Positions 38,773-48,866 are shown, numbered from the stretch's first letter. The stretch is DNA of 64,000 nucleotides from Duganella sp. CF458 (GCF_900113115.1 NZ_FOOF01000004.1:62001-126000), one strand, 5' to 3'. The notes: generated by a model from the letters alone, not told the origin. Translations and numbers: made by a program.

Positions 38773-39954
38773 CTATCCTTTCCAGTCCAGCCAGGCACTG
38801 CCCGCGCCCGCCGCCTTGTAGCGGCACGCCTTCAGCAGGCGCAGCGCCTGCGCACTGACCCGGTCCGGAGCTTGCGAGTACTCGATGACCGGCTCGGCAA
38901 CCTTGCCTTTCGCACCAACCTTGAATCGAATTCGTATCGCCGCCGGCCGCCCCGCATCAACGGCAACGAAGGACTCGCCCCAGGCGCAGGTGCCCGGAAT
39001 AAGAATCGCGCGCGCGGGACGCTCGGATACCCAACGATGCTTCATCGCCATACTCTCGGCAACCCGCAGCCCATCCCGCTCCGCCGGAACAAATCGGCAT
39101 TTGGCAAAACCGGCCACGGCCGCCTTGTCCAGCACGGCCCATCCACTGCTGCGGGACAGTGCCACGCCTTTCACAGCCCCGTCTCGCGCGACATGGATAT
39201 CAGCCTGGACCTCGCCCTCGAGACCGTAGGCCTTGGCCTCGTCCGGATAAACCTGTTTGCACGCCCCATCGACCGGCACCGGCATCCGGCTTGGCGGATC
39301 CAGCACGAGGGTGCTGCCGAACGCATGGCGTTCTTTTGGCGCATTCGCAAGCACTTTTTCAGCCGCTGCCGTTTCGCCCCTGGCGCGATAATAGCTAACG
39401 GCCACGTCGTAGAACTCGCTCTTTGCATAGGCTGGAGCAGGAATGTCGTCAGCCACCTGCAGACCCTGGCGCATCAGGGGCGCCGCATCGTCCAGCCGGC
39501 CCAGCGCAACATAGACTTTCACCAAATTACCCAGGTTAAGCAAAGTCCGCGGCCCGGCCAGGCCGTATTCCAGTTCCGACAAGGCCAGGGCCCGGCGACC
39601 AGGCTCGACCGCCTCGGCGGCAGCCCCCGACCACAACAGCACCTCAACCAGTTCACGCAGGGCAGAATTGCGATCCGACACATTGCCTTTGCGCTCGGCG
39701 AGGACCACCTGGCGGCGCCCCAGCTCGACGGCCTGGGCCGGGCGCCCGGCAAGCGTCGCCATACTCATGACACTGGAATAGGAGCGCAACAGTTTCCACG
39801 CGGGATACGCCGGGTCACCCTCCGCCCGCTTGATCTCCTGGGAGCCCCGCTCCAGCGCCGCGACATAGCCGGCAGTATCTGTAATCACGACAGCATCAGC
39901 GAACTGGCAACAAGTCGCCACCAGCACGGCAGGCGGAAGACGAATGGAAGGCAT
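38773..39954 (-). CDS. exported TPR protein with TonB C-terminal domain
   Basis: A 393-aa protein from the ATG at 39954; longer starts run into the infC terminator. Signal peptide to about A21. Residues about 30-240 are helical TPR-like repeats ([20 protein letters not shown]). Residues about 255-345 look like a TonB_C domain ([20 protein letters not shown], followed by a CRFVPA strand), and a second TonB_C-like half may form the end ([20 protein letters not shown]). No membrane anchor is visible, so it is probably periplasmic and not a true TonB. It is inserted between infC and rpmI, genes that are normally adjacent. Confidence 0.75.
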   Translation of the reverse strand: MPSIRLPPAVLVATCCQFADAVVITDTAGYVAALERGSQEIKRAEGDPAYPAWKLLRSYSSVMSMATLAGRPAQAVELGRRQVVLAERKGNVSDRNSALRELVEVLLWSGAAAEAVEPGRRALALSELEYGLAGPRTLLNLGNLVKVYVALGRLDDAAPLMRQGLQVADDIPAPAYAKSEFYDVAVSYYRARGETAAAEKVLANAPKERHAFGSTLVLDPPSRMPVPVDGACKQVYPDEAKAYGLEGEVQADIHVARDGAVKGVALSRSSGWAVLDKAAVAGFAKCRFVPAERDGLRVAESMAMKHRWVSERPARAILIPGTCAWGESFVAVDAGRPAAIRIRFKVGAKGKVAEPVIEYSQAPDRVSAQALRLLKACRYKAAGAGSAWLDWKG

Positions 39955-39973
39955 CAATGTCTGTCCAGGAAAT

Positions 39974-39999
39974 AAAAAAGGCAGACTGACGTCTGCCTT
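39974..39999 (-). terminator. terminator after infC
   Basis: On the minus strand AGGCAGAC and GTCTGCCT pair around GTCA and are followed by TTTTTT. Confidence 0.88.
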
Positions 40000-40016
40000 C
40001 TTTGCCAAAGCGGCAA

Positions 40017-40541
40017 TTACTTCTTTTTCTTAGGCGCCAGCACCATGATCATCTGGCGGCCTTCCATCTTAGGAAACTGCTCGACCTGGCCATGCGGCTC
40101 CAGGTCCATTTTCAGACGCTCGAGCATGCGCATGCCGATGTCCTGGTGGGCCATTTCACGGCCGCGGAAACGCAGGGTGATCTTGGTCTTGTCGCCCTCT
40201 TCCAGGAACTTGATCAGGTTGCGCAGCTTGATGTTGTAGTCACCATCATCGGTGCCCGGACGGAATTTGACTTCCTTCACCGAGATCACCTTCTGCTTCA
40301 ACTTGGCTTCGTGCGCCTTCTTCTGTTCCGAATACTTGAACTTGCCGTAATCCATCAGTCGGCAGACTGGTGGGGTCGCGTTCGGCGCGATCTCGACCAG
40401 GTCGACATCGGCCTCTTCCGCCAAGCGGAAGGCTTCGGCCAGGCTTACGATGCCCAGCGGTTCATTATCCACACCCGACAGACGCATTTCAGGGTGGTTG
40501 ATCTCGCCATTGATGCGATGGGAAGACTTGTCAGTAGCTAT
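40017..40541 (-). CDS. infC: translation initiation factor IF-3 with ATA start
   Basis: A 174-aa protein. The first in-frame ATG (40487) is internal; the usual IF-3 N-terminus continues upstream as [20 protein letters not shown] to an ATA at 40541 that has AAGGAA five bases before it. Rare starts (ATT, ATC, ATA) are a known hallmark of infC and allow IF-3 to limit its own translation. The body shows [20 protein letters not shown] and the C-terminal 30S-binding domain. A strong terminator follows. Confidence 0.94.
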   Translation of the reverse strand: MATDKSSHRINGEINHPEMRLSGVDNEPLGIVSLAEAFRLAEEADVDLVEIAPNATPPVCRLMDYGKFKYSEQKKAHEAKLKQKVISVKEVKFRPGTDDGDYNIKLRNLIKFLEEGDKTKITLRFRGREMAHQDIGMRMLERLKMDLEPHGQVEQFPKMEGRQMIMVLAPKKKK

Positions 40542-40590
40542 GGTGTTTCCTTCAATTTTGGTTAGTCGGCCGGTTGCGGTGTTTCACGCA

Positions 40591-42498
40591 TCAGGCTTTG
40601 GTAGCGACGTCCTTCTCAAGTCGCTCCACCAGGGCATCGATCGACATGACGCCCAGATCGATATTACCCCGGGCACGCACGGCCACGGTATTGGCATCCC
40701 GCTCTTTGTCGCCCACCACGAGGATGAAAGGCACTTTTTGGACGGAATGTTCGCGGATTTTATACGTAATCTTCTCGTTGCGCAAATCGGCGGCAACGCG
40801 GAAGCCCAGTTTGCGCAACCTGGATTCAAGCGCTTTGCAGTAATCGGCCTGTGCATCGCTGATATTGAGAATCGATACTTGCTGAGGCGCAAGCCACATC
40901 GGCAGCGCGCCGGCATAGTTCTCGATCAGGATGCCGATGAAGCGTTCCAGCGAGCCCACGATAGCACGGTGCAGCATGACCGGGGTCTTGCGGGTGTTGT
41001 CATCCGCAACATATTCAGCGCCCAGGCGGCCCGGCATGAAGAAGTCGACCTGCATGGTGCCGACCTGCCATGGGCGGCCCAGCGAGTCCTTCAGGTGGTA
41101 CTCGATCTTCGGACCGTAGAAAGCCCCCTCGCCCGGCAGCTCGGTCCAGGTCACGCCGCAAGCGCGCAGGCCGGAGCGCAGCGCCTCTTCCGCCTTGTCC
41201 CACACCTCGTCGTCGCCGATGCGGTTATCAGGGCGCAGCGCCAGCTTGACGTCGATGTTCTCGAAATGGAAATCTTTATAGACTTCCATCGCCTGCTGGT
41301 GGAAGGCCACCACTTCCGGCTCGATCTGGTCGTTGGTACAGAAGATGTGGCCATCGTCCTGGGTGAAGCCGCGCACGCGCATGATGCCGTGCAGCGCGCC
41401 GGACGGTTCGTTGCGGTGGCACTGGCCGAATTCACCGTAGCGCAGCGGCAGGTCGCGGTAGGACCGCAGGTCGCTGTTGAAGATCTGCACGTGGCCCGGG
41501 CAGTTCATCGGCTTCAGTGCGTAGGAACGGTTTTCGGATTCGGTCACGAACATGTTCTCGCGGTAGTTTTCCCAGTGGCCGGTCTTGCCCCACAGCGATG
41601 CGTCCAGGATCTGCGGCGCCTTCACTTCCTGGTAGCCGTTTTCCTGGTACTTGCGGCGCATGTACTGCTCCACTTGCTGCCAGATGGTCCAGCCTTTCGG
41701 GTGCCAGAACACCAGGCCCGGCGCCTCATCCTGGAAGTGGAAGAAGTCCAGCTGCTTGCCCAGCTTGCGGTGGTCGCGCTTTTCCGCCTCTTCCAGCTGG
41801 AACAGGTACTGCTCCTGGTCTTCCTTCTTGGTCCAGGCGGTACCGTATACGCGCTGCAGCATCTCGTTCTTGCTGTCGCCGCGCCAGTAAGCGCCGGCCA
41901 GCTTCATCAGCTTGAAGACCTTCAGCTTGCCGGTCGATGGCACGTGCGGGCCGCGGCACAAGTCGGTGAAATTGCCTTCGGTGTACAGCGACACGTCCTC
42001 GTTGGACGGGATCGACGCGATGATCTCGGCCTTGTAGTGCTCGTTGATGGACTTGAAGTAAGCCACGGCCTCGTCGCGCGGCAGGACCTTGCGGGTCACC
42101 TGCTCGTCTTTTTTCGCCAGCTCCGCCATCTTCTTCTCGATCGCCACCAGGTCGTCCGGGGTGAACGGGCGCTTGTACGAGAAGTCGTAGTAGAAGCCGT
42201 TTTCGATGACTGGACCGATGGTCACTTGCGCATCAGGGAACAGCTCCTTGACAGCGTAAGCCAGCAAGTGGGCGGTCGAGTGGCGAATGACGTCCAGGCC
42301 TTCCGGATCCCTGTCGGTCACGATGGCGACGTCGGAGTCCCTCTCGATCAGGAAGGAAGTGTCAACGACCTTGCCATCAACCTTGCCTGCCAGGGCTGCC
42401 TTGCCCAGGCTGGTGCTGATATTGGACGCAACTTGTGCCACGGTCAGCGGGGCATCGTATTGACGGACGGAACCGTCGGGCAGTCGGACTGAAACCAT
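40591..42498 (-). CDS. thrS: threonyl-tRNA synthetase
   Basis: A 635-aa class II synthetase (start at 42498 with GGAG seven bases upstream; an ATG just before at 42501 is also possible). N-terminal TGS domain ([19 protein letters not shown]), editing domain with [12 protein letters not shown], catalytic core ([20 protein letters not shown], the [13 protein letters not shown]-like block) with the zinc ligands C/H/H, and the C-terminal anticodon domain. It is followed by infC 49 bases later, the conserved order. Confidence 0.97.
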   Translation of the reverse strand: MVSVRLPDGSVRQYDAPLTVAQVASNISTSLGKAALAGKVDGKVVDTSFLIERDSDVAIVTDRDPEGLDVIRHSTAHLLAYAVKELFPDAQVTIGPVIENGFYYDFSYKRPFTPDDLVAIEKKMAELAKKDEQVTRKVLPRDEAVAYFKSINEHYKAEIIASIPSNEDVSLYTEGNFTDLCRGPHVPSTGKLKVFKLMKLAGAYWRGDSKNEMLQRVYGTAWTKKEDQEQYLFQLEEAEKRDHRKLGKQLDFFHFQDEAPGLVFWHPKGWTIWQQVEQYMRRKYQENGYQEVKAPQILDASLWGKTGHWENYRENMFVTESENRSYALKPMNCPGHVQIFNSDLRSYRDLPLRYGEFGQCHRNEPSGALHGIMRVRGFTQDDGHIFCTNDQIEPEVVAFHQQAMEVYKDFHFENIDVKLALRPDNRIGDDEVWDKAEEALRSGLRACGVTWTELPGEGAFYGPKIEYHLKDSLGRPWQVGTMQVDFFMPGRLGAEYVADDNTRKTPVMLHRAIVGSLERFIGILIENYAGALPMWLAPQQVSILNISDAQADYCKALESRLRKLGFRVAADLRNEKITYKIREHSVQKVPFILVVGDKERDANTVAVRARGNIDLGVMSIDALVERLEKDVATKA

Positions 42499-42542
42499 CA
42501 TGGATCTCCGGAAGAAAAAGGTAATGCTGGAAAAAATGGACG

Positions 42543-42571
42543 AAAAAAAACGCGGGCTAGCCGCGTTTTTC
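42543..42571. terminator. hairpin flanked by A and T runs between tRNA-Val and thrS
   Basis: CGCGG and CCGCG pair around five bases, with A runs on one side and T runs on the other, so it can work in both directions. For the minus strand it lies between the tRNA genes and thrS. Confidence 0.7.
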
Positions 42572-42679
42572 TTCAATTGAACAAGCAAAAGAAAGCCGAT
42601 CGACTAGCGTCACTCACCAACCTTGATGGTAGTTCGCGGTGTCATAACCGGTGTGCCTTTCTCGCTCTTACAAAATGTC

Positions 42680-42756
42680 TGGTGGGCGGTGAGGAATTCG
42701 AATCCCCGACCCCTTGGATGTCGACCAAGTATTCTAACCAGCTGAACTAACCGCCC
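42680..42756 (-). tRNA. tRNA-Val (anticodon GAC), copy 2 in transcription order
   Basis: A 77-base tRNA including the encoded CCA. The acceptor stem is GGGCGGT/ACCGCCC, the anticodon stem CTTGG/CCAAG holds the loop TCGACAT with anticodon GAC, and the T loop is TTCGAAT. Reads GUC and GUU codons. Confidence 0.96.
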
Positions 42757-42790
42757 GTGTCTTTTGCAATGGTACTACATAAAAATGTTC

Positions 42791-42867
42791 TGGTGGGCGG
42801 TGAGGAATTCGAATCCCCGACCCCTTGGATGTCGACCAAGTATTCTAACCAGCTGAACTAACCGCCC
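42791..42867 (-). tRNA. tRNA-Val (anticodon GAC), copy 1 in transcription order
   Basis: Identical to the copy 111 bases away, including CCA. Both probably form one transcript. Confidence 0.96.
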
Positions 42868-42946
42868 GAGAGCCAGCATTATAGAGAGCACTTCCCTCTG
42901 TGACAAGTGTTTTCCGAAGAAAACATTGCTGCTATATTCAGAGCCT

Positions 42947-43858
42947 ATGCAAAACCACGATTCCACGCACCTTCACGCGCATTTAGACGGCGACGCGCAA
43001 CACGCCCACTTCAACGAACACCGCAGCCAGGCAGCGCTTGCAGCCGCATTGGCACTGACTTTAGGCTTTGCCGTGGTCGAAGTGGCGGCCGGTTTCATGG
43101 CCAATTCGCTGGCCCTGATTTCCGACGCAGGACATATGGTGACCGATGCCGCGGCACTTGGCCTGGCGCTGCTGGCGCAATTGATTGCCAAGCGCCGCCC
43201 TTCCGCACGCTACTCCTTCGGCTTTGGCCGCGCCGAGGCGCTGGCGGCTTTCGTCAACGGGCTCGCCATGCTGCTGGTGGTGGGCTGGATTGTGTTCGAG
43301 GCAGTGCAACGCTTTGCATCGCCGGAGCCGGTGCAAGGCGGCACGGTGCTGGTGGTCGCCGGCATCGGCCTCGCTGTTAACCTGCTCGTGGCCTGGAGCC
43401 TGTCGCGCGACAAGGAAAGCATGAATACCCGCGCGGCGCTGGTGCACGTGATGGGCGACTTGCTCGGCTCTGTCGCTGCCCTGATCGCGGGTGGCGTGAT
43501 CATGGCAACCGGCTGGATGCAGATTGACCCCATCCTCTCTTTGCTTGTTTCACTGCTGATCCTGAAATCGACCATCGGCGTGCTGCGTGAATCTTTCCAC
43601 CATTTGATGGAAGGCGTGCCCGACAACGCCGATTACGCCCGGATCGGCGCGGACCTGGCCGAAGTGCCCGGTGTACTGTCGGTGCACGACCTGCACGTGT
43701 GGGAAATGTCGCCAGGCCAGCCGGCCCTGATCGGCCACCTCGAAATCAACGACCTGCAGGAATGGCCGCAAATCCTGCACAACGTGAAAGCCATGCTCCT
43801 CTTGAAGCACAAGATCGATCACATCACCCTGCAAGCCGAACCGACGCAACAATCATGA
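42947..43858 (+). CDS. cation diffusion facilitator family exporter (probably zinc)
   Basis: A 303-aa CDF transporter (an ATG at 42926 would add seven residues). The His-rich N-terminus (HDSTHLHAHLDGDAQHAHFN) is followed by six membrane helices. Metal-site residues are in ISDAGHMVTDAAALG (helix II) and AALVHVMGDLLGS (helix V). The C-terminal cytoplasmic domain shows VPGVLSVHDLHVWEMSPGQP. It exchanges Zn2+ or similar ions for protons across the inner membrane; the exact metal is inferred. Confidence 0.92.
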   Translation: MQNHDSTHLHAHLDGDAQHAHFNEHRSQAALAAALALTLGFAVVEVAAGFMANSLALISDAGHMVTDAAALGLALLAQLIAKRRPSARYSFGFGRAEALAAFVNGLAMLLVVGWIVFEAVQRFASPEPVQGGTVLVVAGIGLAVNLLVAWSLSRDKESMNTRAALVHVMGDLLGSVAALIAGGVIMATGWMQIDPILSLLVSLLILKSTIGVLRESFHHLMEGVPDNADYARIGADLAEVPGVLSVHDLHVWEMSPGQPALIGHLEINDLQEWPQILHNVKAMLLLKHKIDHITLQAEPTQQS

Positions 43859-43862
43859 GGGA

Positions 43863-44342
43863 CTAGCGCAGCCGCCGCCAAACTGAAATAGGGACATCAC
43901 CATCGGGCCTGGGCGGCACGCGCCATTCAAGAACCTCTCCCTTCAGCGTATACGCGCGGCGTTGAACGCTGCCATCCCACTGGGGATTCGATGCGGCGGC
44001 GATGCGGAAGACGAGCCGGCCCTCCTCCACCGCAACCATGCCGAAGTGTGCGCTCATGGTAAGCAACAGGCGTTTGTATTCCTGGGCTTCGGCCGCCCGG
44101 AATTCGCCTGCGAACGGCGGCCTTTCGGCGTGATAGATCTGAAGCGCATAGCGCCCATCGGGTGCGATGCTCAGAGTGCCGCTCGGCGTTGCGCCGTAGT
44201 CCTCGCTTCGACTGCCGTCGCGATGCTCGCGATAGGCGCCAATCAGCTCCCAGGGGCCGGACAAGCCCGCCGTAGTGGCAGGCATATCGGCGCCTGCCGC
44301 CGCACCGCACCACGCTAACGCAGCCAAAACAAACTTCCTCAT
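43863..44342 (-). CDS. exported lipocalin-like protein
   Basis: A 159-aa protein from the ATG at 44342, which has GGGAGG upstream. Signal peptide (FVLAALAWCGAAAGA). The mature part has the pattern of a small beta barrel: LSGPWELIGAYREHRDGSRS, GTLSIAPDGRYALQIYHAER, RRAYTLKGEVLEWRVPPRPD. This is the pattern of the lipocalin-like family used for small-ligand binding; function unknown. Divergent from the LysR gene. Confidence 0.75.
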   Translation of the reverse strand: MRKFVLAALAWCGAAAGADMPATTAGLSGPWELIGAYREHRDGSRSEDYGATPSGTLSIAPDGRYALQIYHAERPPFAGEFRAAEAQEYKRLLLTMSAHFGMVAVEEGRLVFRIAAASNPQWDGSVQRRAYTLKGEVLEWRVPPRPDGDVPISVWRRLR

Positions 44343-44440
44343 TGCAAACCTCCCTCCGTTGGACATGCAACAAAGGATAGCCAGCTTGCCAGCGGAGCAA
44401 AATTGCAAAAAATTCGCGTTACATGTGCATAATTGCACCG

Positions 44441-45289
44441 ATGGATACCCCTGACTGGAATGACCTTCGCTATTTCCTCGCCGTCACCACCGCCGGCTCG
44501 CTGTCAGCGGCTGCGCGCTCGCTAGGCGTCGAGCACACGACGGTTTCGCGGCGCATCGAGACGCTGGAGAACGTCCTTGGCCTACGGCTGTTTGACCGCT
44601 TCGCACGCGGCTGGTTGTTGACGGAGGCTGGTGAAGGCCTGCTGCCCCAAGCCCGGCGCGTGGAGGAAGAAATTCAACGCCTGTTGCGGCAGGCACAGGG
44701 CGTGGGTGCTGGCGGCGGCACTGTGCGCATCTCGGCGCCGCCGGCAATTGCCGCGCAATGGATAGCGCCGCGCCTGCCCGCTTTGCGCATGCAATTGGCT
44801 GGTATTCAAATCGAATTGGGCGCTGAGCCCGCCCTGGTGGATCTATCGCGGCGCGAGGCCGATATTGCGATCCGTTTTCGCCGACCGCAAACGCCCGATT
44901 TGGCGGTAAGGGTGGTCGCGACAGTCCAGTATCATCTGTGTGCGGCGCCGGAATATATTGCTTCACGCAGCGCCGACGAATGGGAGTTTATCGGCTACGA
45001 CGAGAGCCTGGCTGAAACCCCGCAGCAGGAATGGCTAAACGCATTTGCGGCAGGACGGCCGTTCGTATTCAGCAGCAACGATTTGGGCTCAATTGCGGCG
45101 GCGGTGCGTTTCGGTGCAGGCATTGCAGCCTTGCCCGATTATCTTGCGGCCGGCCTGATTATCCCCGACATTATCTGCCCGGTGCAGCGCGAACTCTGGA
45201 TGGTAATTCACGACGAGGTCCGCAAATCGCAGCGCGTGCGCCGCACTGCCGACCTGCTGGCAGAACTGTTCAGCACCGCTGCACGCTAG
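44441..45289 (+). CDS. LysR-family transcriptional regulator
   Basis: A 282-aa protein (a start at 44423 would add six residues). N-terminal helix-turn-helix: WNDLRYFLAVTTAGSLSAAA, then RSLGVEHTTVSRRIETLE. The C-terminal co-inducer domain follows (IQIELGAEPALVDLSRREAD). It is divergent from the lipocalin-like gene, a usual arrangement for a LysR target, with 98 bases between the start codons. Confidence 0.92.
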   Translation: MDTPDWNDLRYFLAVTTAGSLSAAARSLGVEHTTVSRRIETLENVLGLRLFDRFARGWLLTEAGEGLLPQARRVEEEIQRLLRQAQGVGAGGGTVRISAPPAIAAQWIAPRLPALRMQLAGIQIELGAEPALVDLSRREADIAIRFRRPQTPDLAVRVVATVQYHLCAAPEYIASRSADEWEFIGYDESLAETPQQEWLNAFAAGRPFVFSSNDLGSIAAAVRFGAGIAALPDYLAAGLIIPDIICPVQRELWMVIHDEVRKSQRVRRTADLLAELFSTAAR

Positions 45290-45360
45290 CTTCTGGCAGC
45301 AACGCGCCAAGCCTTGGCACGTTGCGGGCAAGAGCTCAGTGGGAGGTGATCCGCTCCCCC

Positions 45361-47607
45361 TCAGGCGCGGCGTGCTTCGAGGATGCCGGTGACTTCGCTG
45401 ATCGCGGCCAGCGCTTTTTGCAACTGGCTGGTAGCGCCGATTTCGACCGTAAATGTCATACGGGCCTGGCCTTTTGCCGATTGGGTATTTACGCCGGTGA
45501 CGTTGATTTTCTCGCGCGAGAAAATTTCGGAAATGTCGCGCAATAATCCCTGGCGGTCCGCAGCCAATACAAATAAATCGACCGGGAATACCGTATCGGA
45601 TCGGGCAGCGCCCCACGCGGTCACGATTACGCGTTCCGGCGCCTTGGCGCGCATTTCGGCAAAGTTTTTGCACGAGGCGCGGTGAATCGAAACGCCTTTG
45701 CCGCGCGTGACAAAACCAACGATGGGATCGGGCGGCGCCGGTTTGCAGCATTTGGCCAATTGCGTCATCAGGCCATCGGTACCAACCACCAATACGCCCG
45801 ATTTGGCGCCCGAATCGACGCTCGAATTACGGCTCTTGTTGACCGCCACCTGGTCGGTGGAATCTTCTTCCTCGGCCGGGTCGCGCAAGGCGGCCTCGAC
45901 GTGACGTAGGGAAAACTCATCCTTGCCAACCGCCAGGAACAGGTCATCGACTTTGCCAAAGCCCAGCTTTTGCGCCAACGCTTCCAGGTTCACAGCAGTC
46001 TTGCCTTCCCGCTGCAGCGATTTCTCAACCAGGGAGCGGCCATTGGCGACAGTTTCCTGCACGTCGATGGCGTGGAACCAAGCCCGTACCTTGGTGCGGG
46101 TACGGTTCGATACGGTATAGCCTGGGCTCAGCCAGTCGCGCGACGGGCCAGCCGTGCCCGGCGCGCCTTTGGCGGTAATGACTTCGCAAGTTTGCCCGCT
46201 TTTCAACGGCGTATTCAGCGGCACCATCTGGCCGTCCACCCGCGCACCGCGGCAACGGTGGCCCACATCGCTGTGCAGATGGTAGGCGAAATCGATCGGC
46301 GTGGCGCCGACCGGCAACTCGATCACGCGCGCCTGCGGCGTCAGCACGAAGATGCGGTCGTCCAGCGTGGTGGACTTGAGTTTCTCCACCCACTCGCGCT
46401 GCTGGTCTTCGTTATTGACCACCGCATCGGCCACCTCGGTCTTCCAGGCCAGCAGCTGGCGCAGCCAGGCGATCTTCTCATCGTACTGCTGGCCTTTGAA
46501 ATTGGAACCGCCCTCCTCCTTGTAGCGCCAGTGCGCCGCCACGCCGTATTCGGCGAAGTTGTGCATTTCCTGGGTGCGGATCTGCACTTCGAGGGGACGT
46601 CCGTCGTCCGCCGTCACCACGGTGTGTAGCGACTGGTAGCCATTCGGCTTGGGGCGGGAAATGTAATCGTCGAATTCTTTCGGGATCGGGGTCCAGATAT
46701 TGTGGACCACGCCGAGCACCGTATAGCAGGTCTTCACGTCGTCGACGATCACGCGGAAGGCGCGCACATCGTACAGTTCCGAGAAGTCCAGGTCCTTTCC
46801 CTTCATCTTGTTCCAGATGGAGTAGATGTGCTTGGGCCGGCCGAACACTTCAGCCTTGATGCCTGCGGAGGCCAGTTCGGACTGCAGGCGCGCAATGGAA
46901 GACGTGACGAAGCTCTCGCGCGCCATGCGCTTCTCTTCCAGCATCTTGGCAATGCGCTTGTAGGTATCGGGCTCGATGAAGCGGAACGACAAGTCTTCCA
47001 GCTCCCACTTGATCTGCCAGATGCCGAGGCGGTTGGCCAGCGGCGCGTAAAGGTCCAGCGTCTCGCGGCCGTAAGCGCGGGTGACTTCATCAAAGCGCTT
47101 GATATCGGAGAAGTAGCGCAAGGTGGTGCAGCAGGAAGCCAGCCGCACCAGCACCACGCGCATATCGGTGGCCATCGCCAGCAGCATCTTGCGCAGCGAC
47201 TCGACCTGGGCGACAGCCTGCTGCGCCGCAGTCTTGGAGCGCGCAGCACTGCCGGAGGACGCCAGCGTCAGTTCGCGCAAGCGGATCAGCTGGCGCACAC
47301 CGGCCACCAGGTCGTTGACTTCCTGGCCGTAGCGCGGCTCGATGGATGGCGCGGTATCGGCGTCGAGCAGGGTCAGCTCGAACATCAGTGCCGCGATGCG
47401 GGTTTCCGCATCGGTGCGCAGGATGGCCAGTGTGCTGGCCACCCCGATGGCGAATTCCAGGGCATCCTGCCCGTGGCCGGCGATACGGCCGCTATACGCC
47501 TGGCTGGCGTGGTCGAGCGCAGCCAGAACGCGCGCCCCATCATCGCCGGACAAGCCTTGCACCAACTGGTCCGACGTTGCGCTATTGAGAGCCGCGATTG
47601 AAACCAT
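45361..47607 (-). CDS. relA: GTP pyrophosphokinase RelA
   Basis: A 748-aa long RSH protein. The N-terminal domain lacks the HD metal-binding pair (the place reads AALMFELTLLDADTAP), so it cannot hydrolyse ppGpp; this identifies RelA rather than SpoT. The synthetase domain (about 230-390) is intact (AEVFGRPKHIYSIWNKMKGK, YISRPKPNGYQSLHTVVTAD, EVQIRTQEMHNFAEYGVAAH). TGS (about 425-485) and a C-terminal ACT domain (IFSREKINVTGVNTQSAKGQ) follow. It makes (p)ppGpp on stalled ribosomes. Confidence 0.95.
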   Translation of the reverse strand: MVSIAALNSATSDQLVQGLSGDDGARVLAALDHASQAYSGRIAGHGQDALEFAIGVASTLAILRTDAETRIAALMFELTLLDADTAPSIEPRYGQEVNDLVAGVRQLIRLRELTLASSGSAARSKTAAQQAVAQVESLRKMLLAMATDMRVVLVRLASCCTTLRYFSDIKRFDEVTRAYGRETLDLYAPLANRLGIWQIKWELEDLSFRFIEPDTYKRIAKMLEEKRMARESFVTSSIARLQSELASAGIKAEVFGRPKHIYSIWNKMKGKDLDFSELYDVRAFRVIVDDVKTCYTVLGVVHNIWTPIPKEFDDYISRPKPNGYQSLHTVVTADDGRPLEVQIRTQEMHNFAEYGVAAHWRYKEEGGSNFKGQQYDEKIAWLRQLLAWKTEVADAVVNNEDQQREWVEKLKSTTLDDRIFVLTPQARVIELPVGATPIDFAYHLHSDVGHRCRGARVDGQMVPLNTPLKSGQTCEVITAKGAPGTAGPSRDWLSPGYTVSNRTRTKVRAWFHAIDVQETVANGRSLVEKSLQREGKTAVNLEALAQKLGFGKVDDLFLAVGKDEFSLRHVEAALRDPAEEEDSTDQVAVNKSRNSSVDSGAKSGVLVVGTDGLMTQLAKCCKPAPPDPIVGFVTRGKGVSIHRASCKNFAEMRAKAPERVIVTAWGAARSDTVFPVDLFVLAADRQGLLRDISEIFSREKINVTGVNTQSAKGQARMTFTVEIGATSQLQKALAAISEVTGILEARRA

Positions 47608-47627
47608 TACTTCTTACCTCATACAGC

Positions 47628-47975
47628 TTAGTTTTGTGCGGCCGTCACCACGATTTCCAGCAGCCATTCGGGACGGGCGAGTTGCGCCACTACGGTTGCG
47701 CGTGGAGGGGTGTTGCCTTCGACGACCCAGGCATCCCACACTTCGTTCATGCCGGGGAAATTGGCCAGGTCAGTGATGTAGATTTGCGCCATCAGGATAC
47801 GCGACTTGTCGCTGCCTGCTTCGGCCAGCAGCTTGTCGATCTGGGCCAGCACGTCCTTGGTCTGGGCCTGGATGTCGCCGCCGACTGCGGGAACCATGCC
47901 TGCCAGGTAGATGGTGCCATTGTGCACTGCCATTTCGGACAGGCGCTTACCTACGTGAAAACGATTGATTTCCAT
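47628..47975 (-). CDS. RidA/YjgF family protein
   Basis: A 115-aa protein with the RidA pattern: LSEMAVHNGTIYLAGMVPAV, NEVWDAWVVEGNTPPRATVV with the conserved arginine, and the ending WLLEIVVTAAQN. RidA-type enzymes deaminate reactive enamine/imine intermediates. It lies ten bases after the alpha/beta hydrolase gene and just before relA on the same strand. Confidence 0.9.
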   Translation of the reverse strand: MEINRFHVGKRLSEMAVHNGTIYLAGMVPAVGGDIQAQTKDVLAQIDKLLAEAGSDKSRILMAQIYITDLANFPGMNEVWDAWVVEGNTPPRATVVAQLARPEWLLEIVVTAAQN

Positions 47976-47984
47976 ATTGCCTTC

Positions 47985-48866
47985 TTAGTGGTTCAACAAA
48001 AAATCCTTGGCGATCGCGATCTGGTCGTCGTGCAGGAAGGTCGGCGCATGTCCGACGTCCGGGATTTCCACCAGCTTGGCTTGCGGGCCGCGCTGGGTCA
48101 TCGCTTGCGCCGTCTCGCGCGACAGCAGGTCCGAATTAGCGCCGCGCACCAGCAAGGTCGGGCAGCGGATCGCATCGTAGGCGGCCCACAGCATCGCTTC
48201 GTCGGCCTTGGCCGATTCCGGCGTCACCGACTGGAACGGCAAGGCCAGGCCCATATCGTAATGGCGCACCCACGAGCCGTCCCTGTCCTGGCGCAGTACG
48301 TCGGCGGCCAGCTTATGCCATTCCGCGTCGGTGTGCTGGCCGAATGTGGTGGACACCATCTTCACGAATTCGGCGCCAGCCTTGAAGGTCGGGAAGCGCA
48401 CTTCCTGCGCAATGTAGTCGCCGATGCGCTGGATCGCCACCGAGTCCAAGGTGGGGCCGATATCGTTCAATACCAGCTTGCTGACCGGGCTGTCCGGCAG
48501 CGAAGCCAGGCCCATGCCGATCAGGCCACCCATTGAGGTACCGAACCAGTCGACCGTCTGGCGCTCGCCATTGGCCAGCACGCGCGCCAGCAAGGTCACC
48601 ATATCGCTCACGTATTGGGGAAGCCGGTAAAGCTGCGGGTTGACCAGGCTGCCGGAGCGGCCGCGGCCCACCACGTCGGGGCAAACCACACGGTAATCCT
48701 TGCACAGTGACTGTGCGAGATTGTCAAAATCGTCCGAAACACGGGTCACACCGTGCACGCAAACCAGCACGTTCGGGTTGTCTTCTTCGCCCCATTCCTT
48801 GTACGCCATCTGGTGCAGGCCAGACATGGAGAAACACTGAACGGACTTGATTTTAGCTTCTGGCAT
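47985..48866 (-). CDS. alpha/beta hydrolase
   Basis: A 293-aa alpha/beta-hydrolase. Oxyanion loop VLVCVHGVTRVS, nucleophile S111 in FGTSMGGLIG, acid in the LLVRGANSDLLS block and histidine in DVGHAPTF near 276. Substrate not determinable. It is the first gene of a minus-strand group with the RidA gene. Confidence 0.9.
   Translation of the reverse strand: MPEAKIKSVQCFSMSGLHQMAYKEWGEEDNPNVLVCVHGVTRVSDDFDNLAQSLCKDYRVVCPDVVGRGRSGSLVNPQLYRLPQYVSDMVTLLARVLANGERQTVDWFGTSMGGLIGMGLASLPDSPVSKLVLNDIGPTLDSVAIQRIGDYIAQEVRFPTFKAGAEFVKMVSTTFGQHTDAEWHKLAADVLRQDRDGSWVRHYDMGLALPFQSVTPESAKADEAMLWAAYDAIRCPTLLVRGANSDLLSRETAQAMTQRGPQAKLVEIPDVGHAPTFLHDDQIAIAKDFLLNH

Noticed and set aside
40450-42492. Open frame antisense to thrS
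   Set aside because: Shadow of thrS; composition (Val, His, Gln, Leu) is an artefact of the opposite strand.
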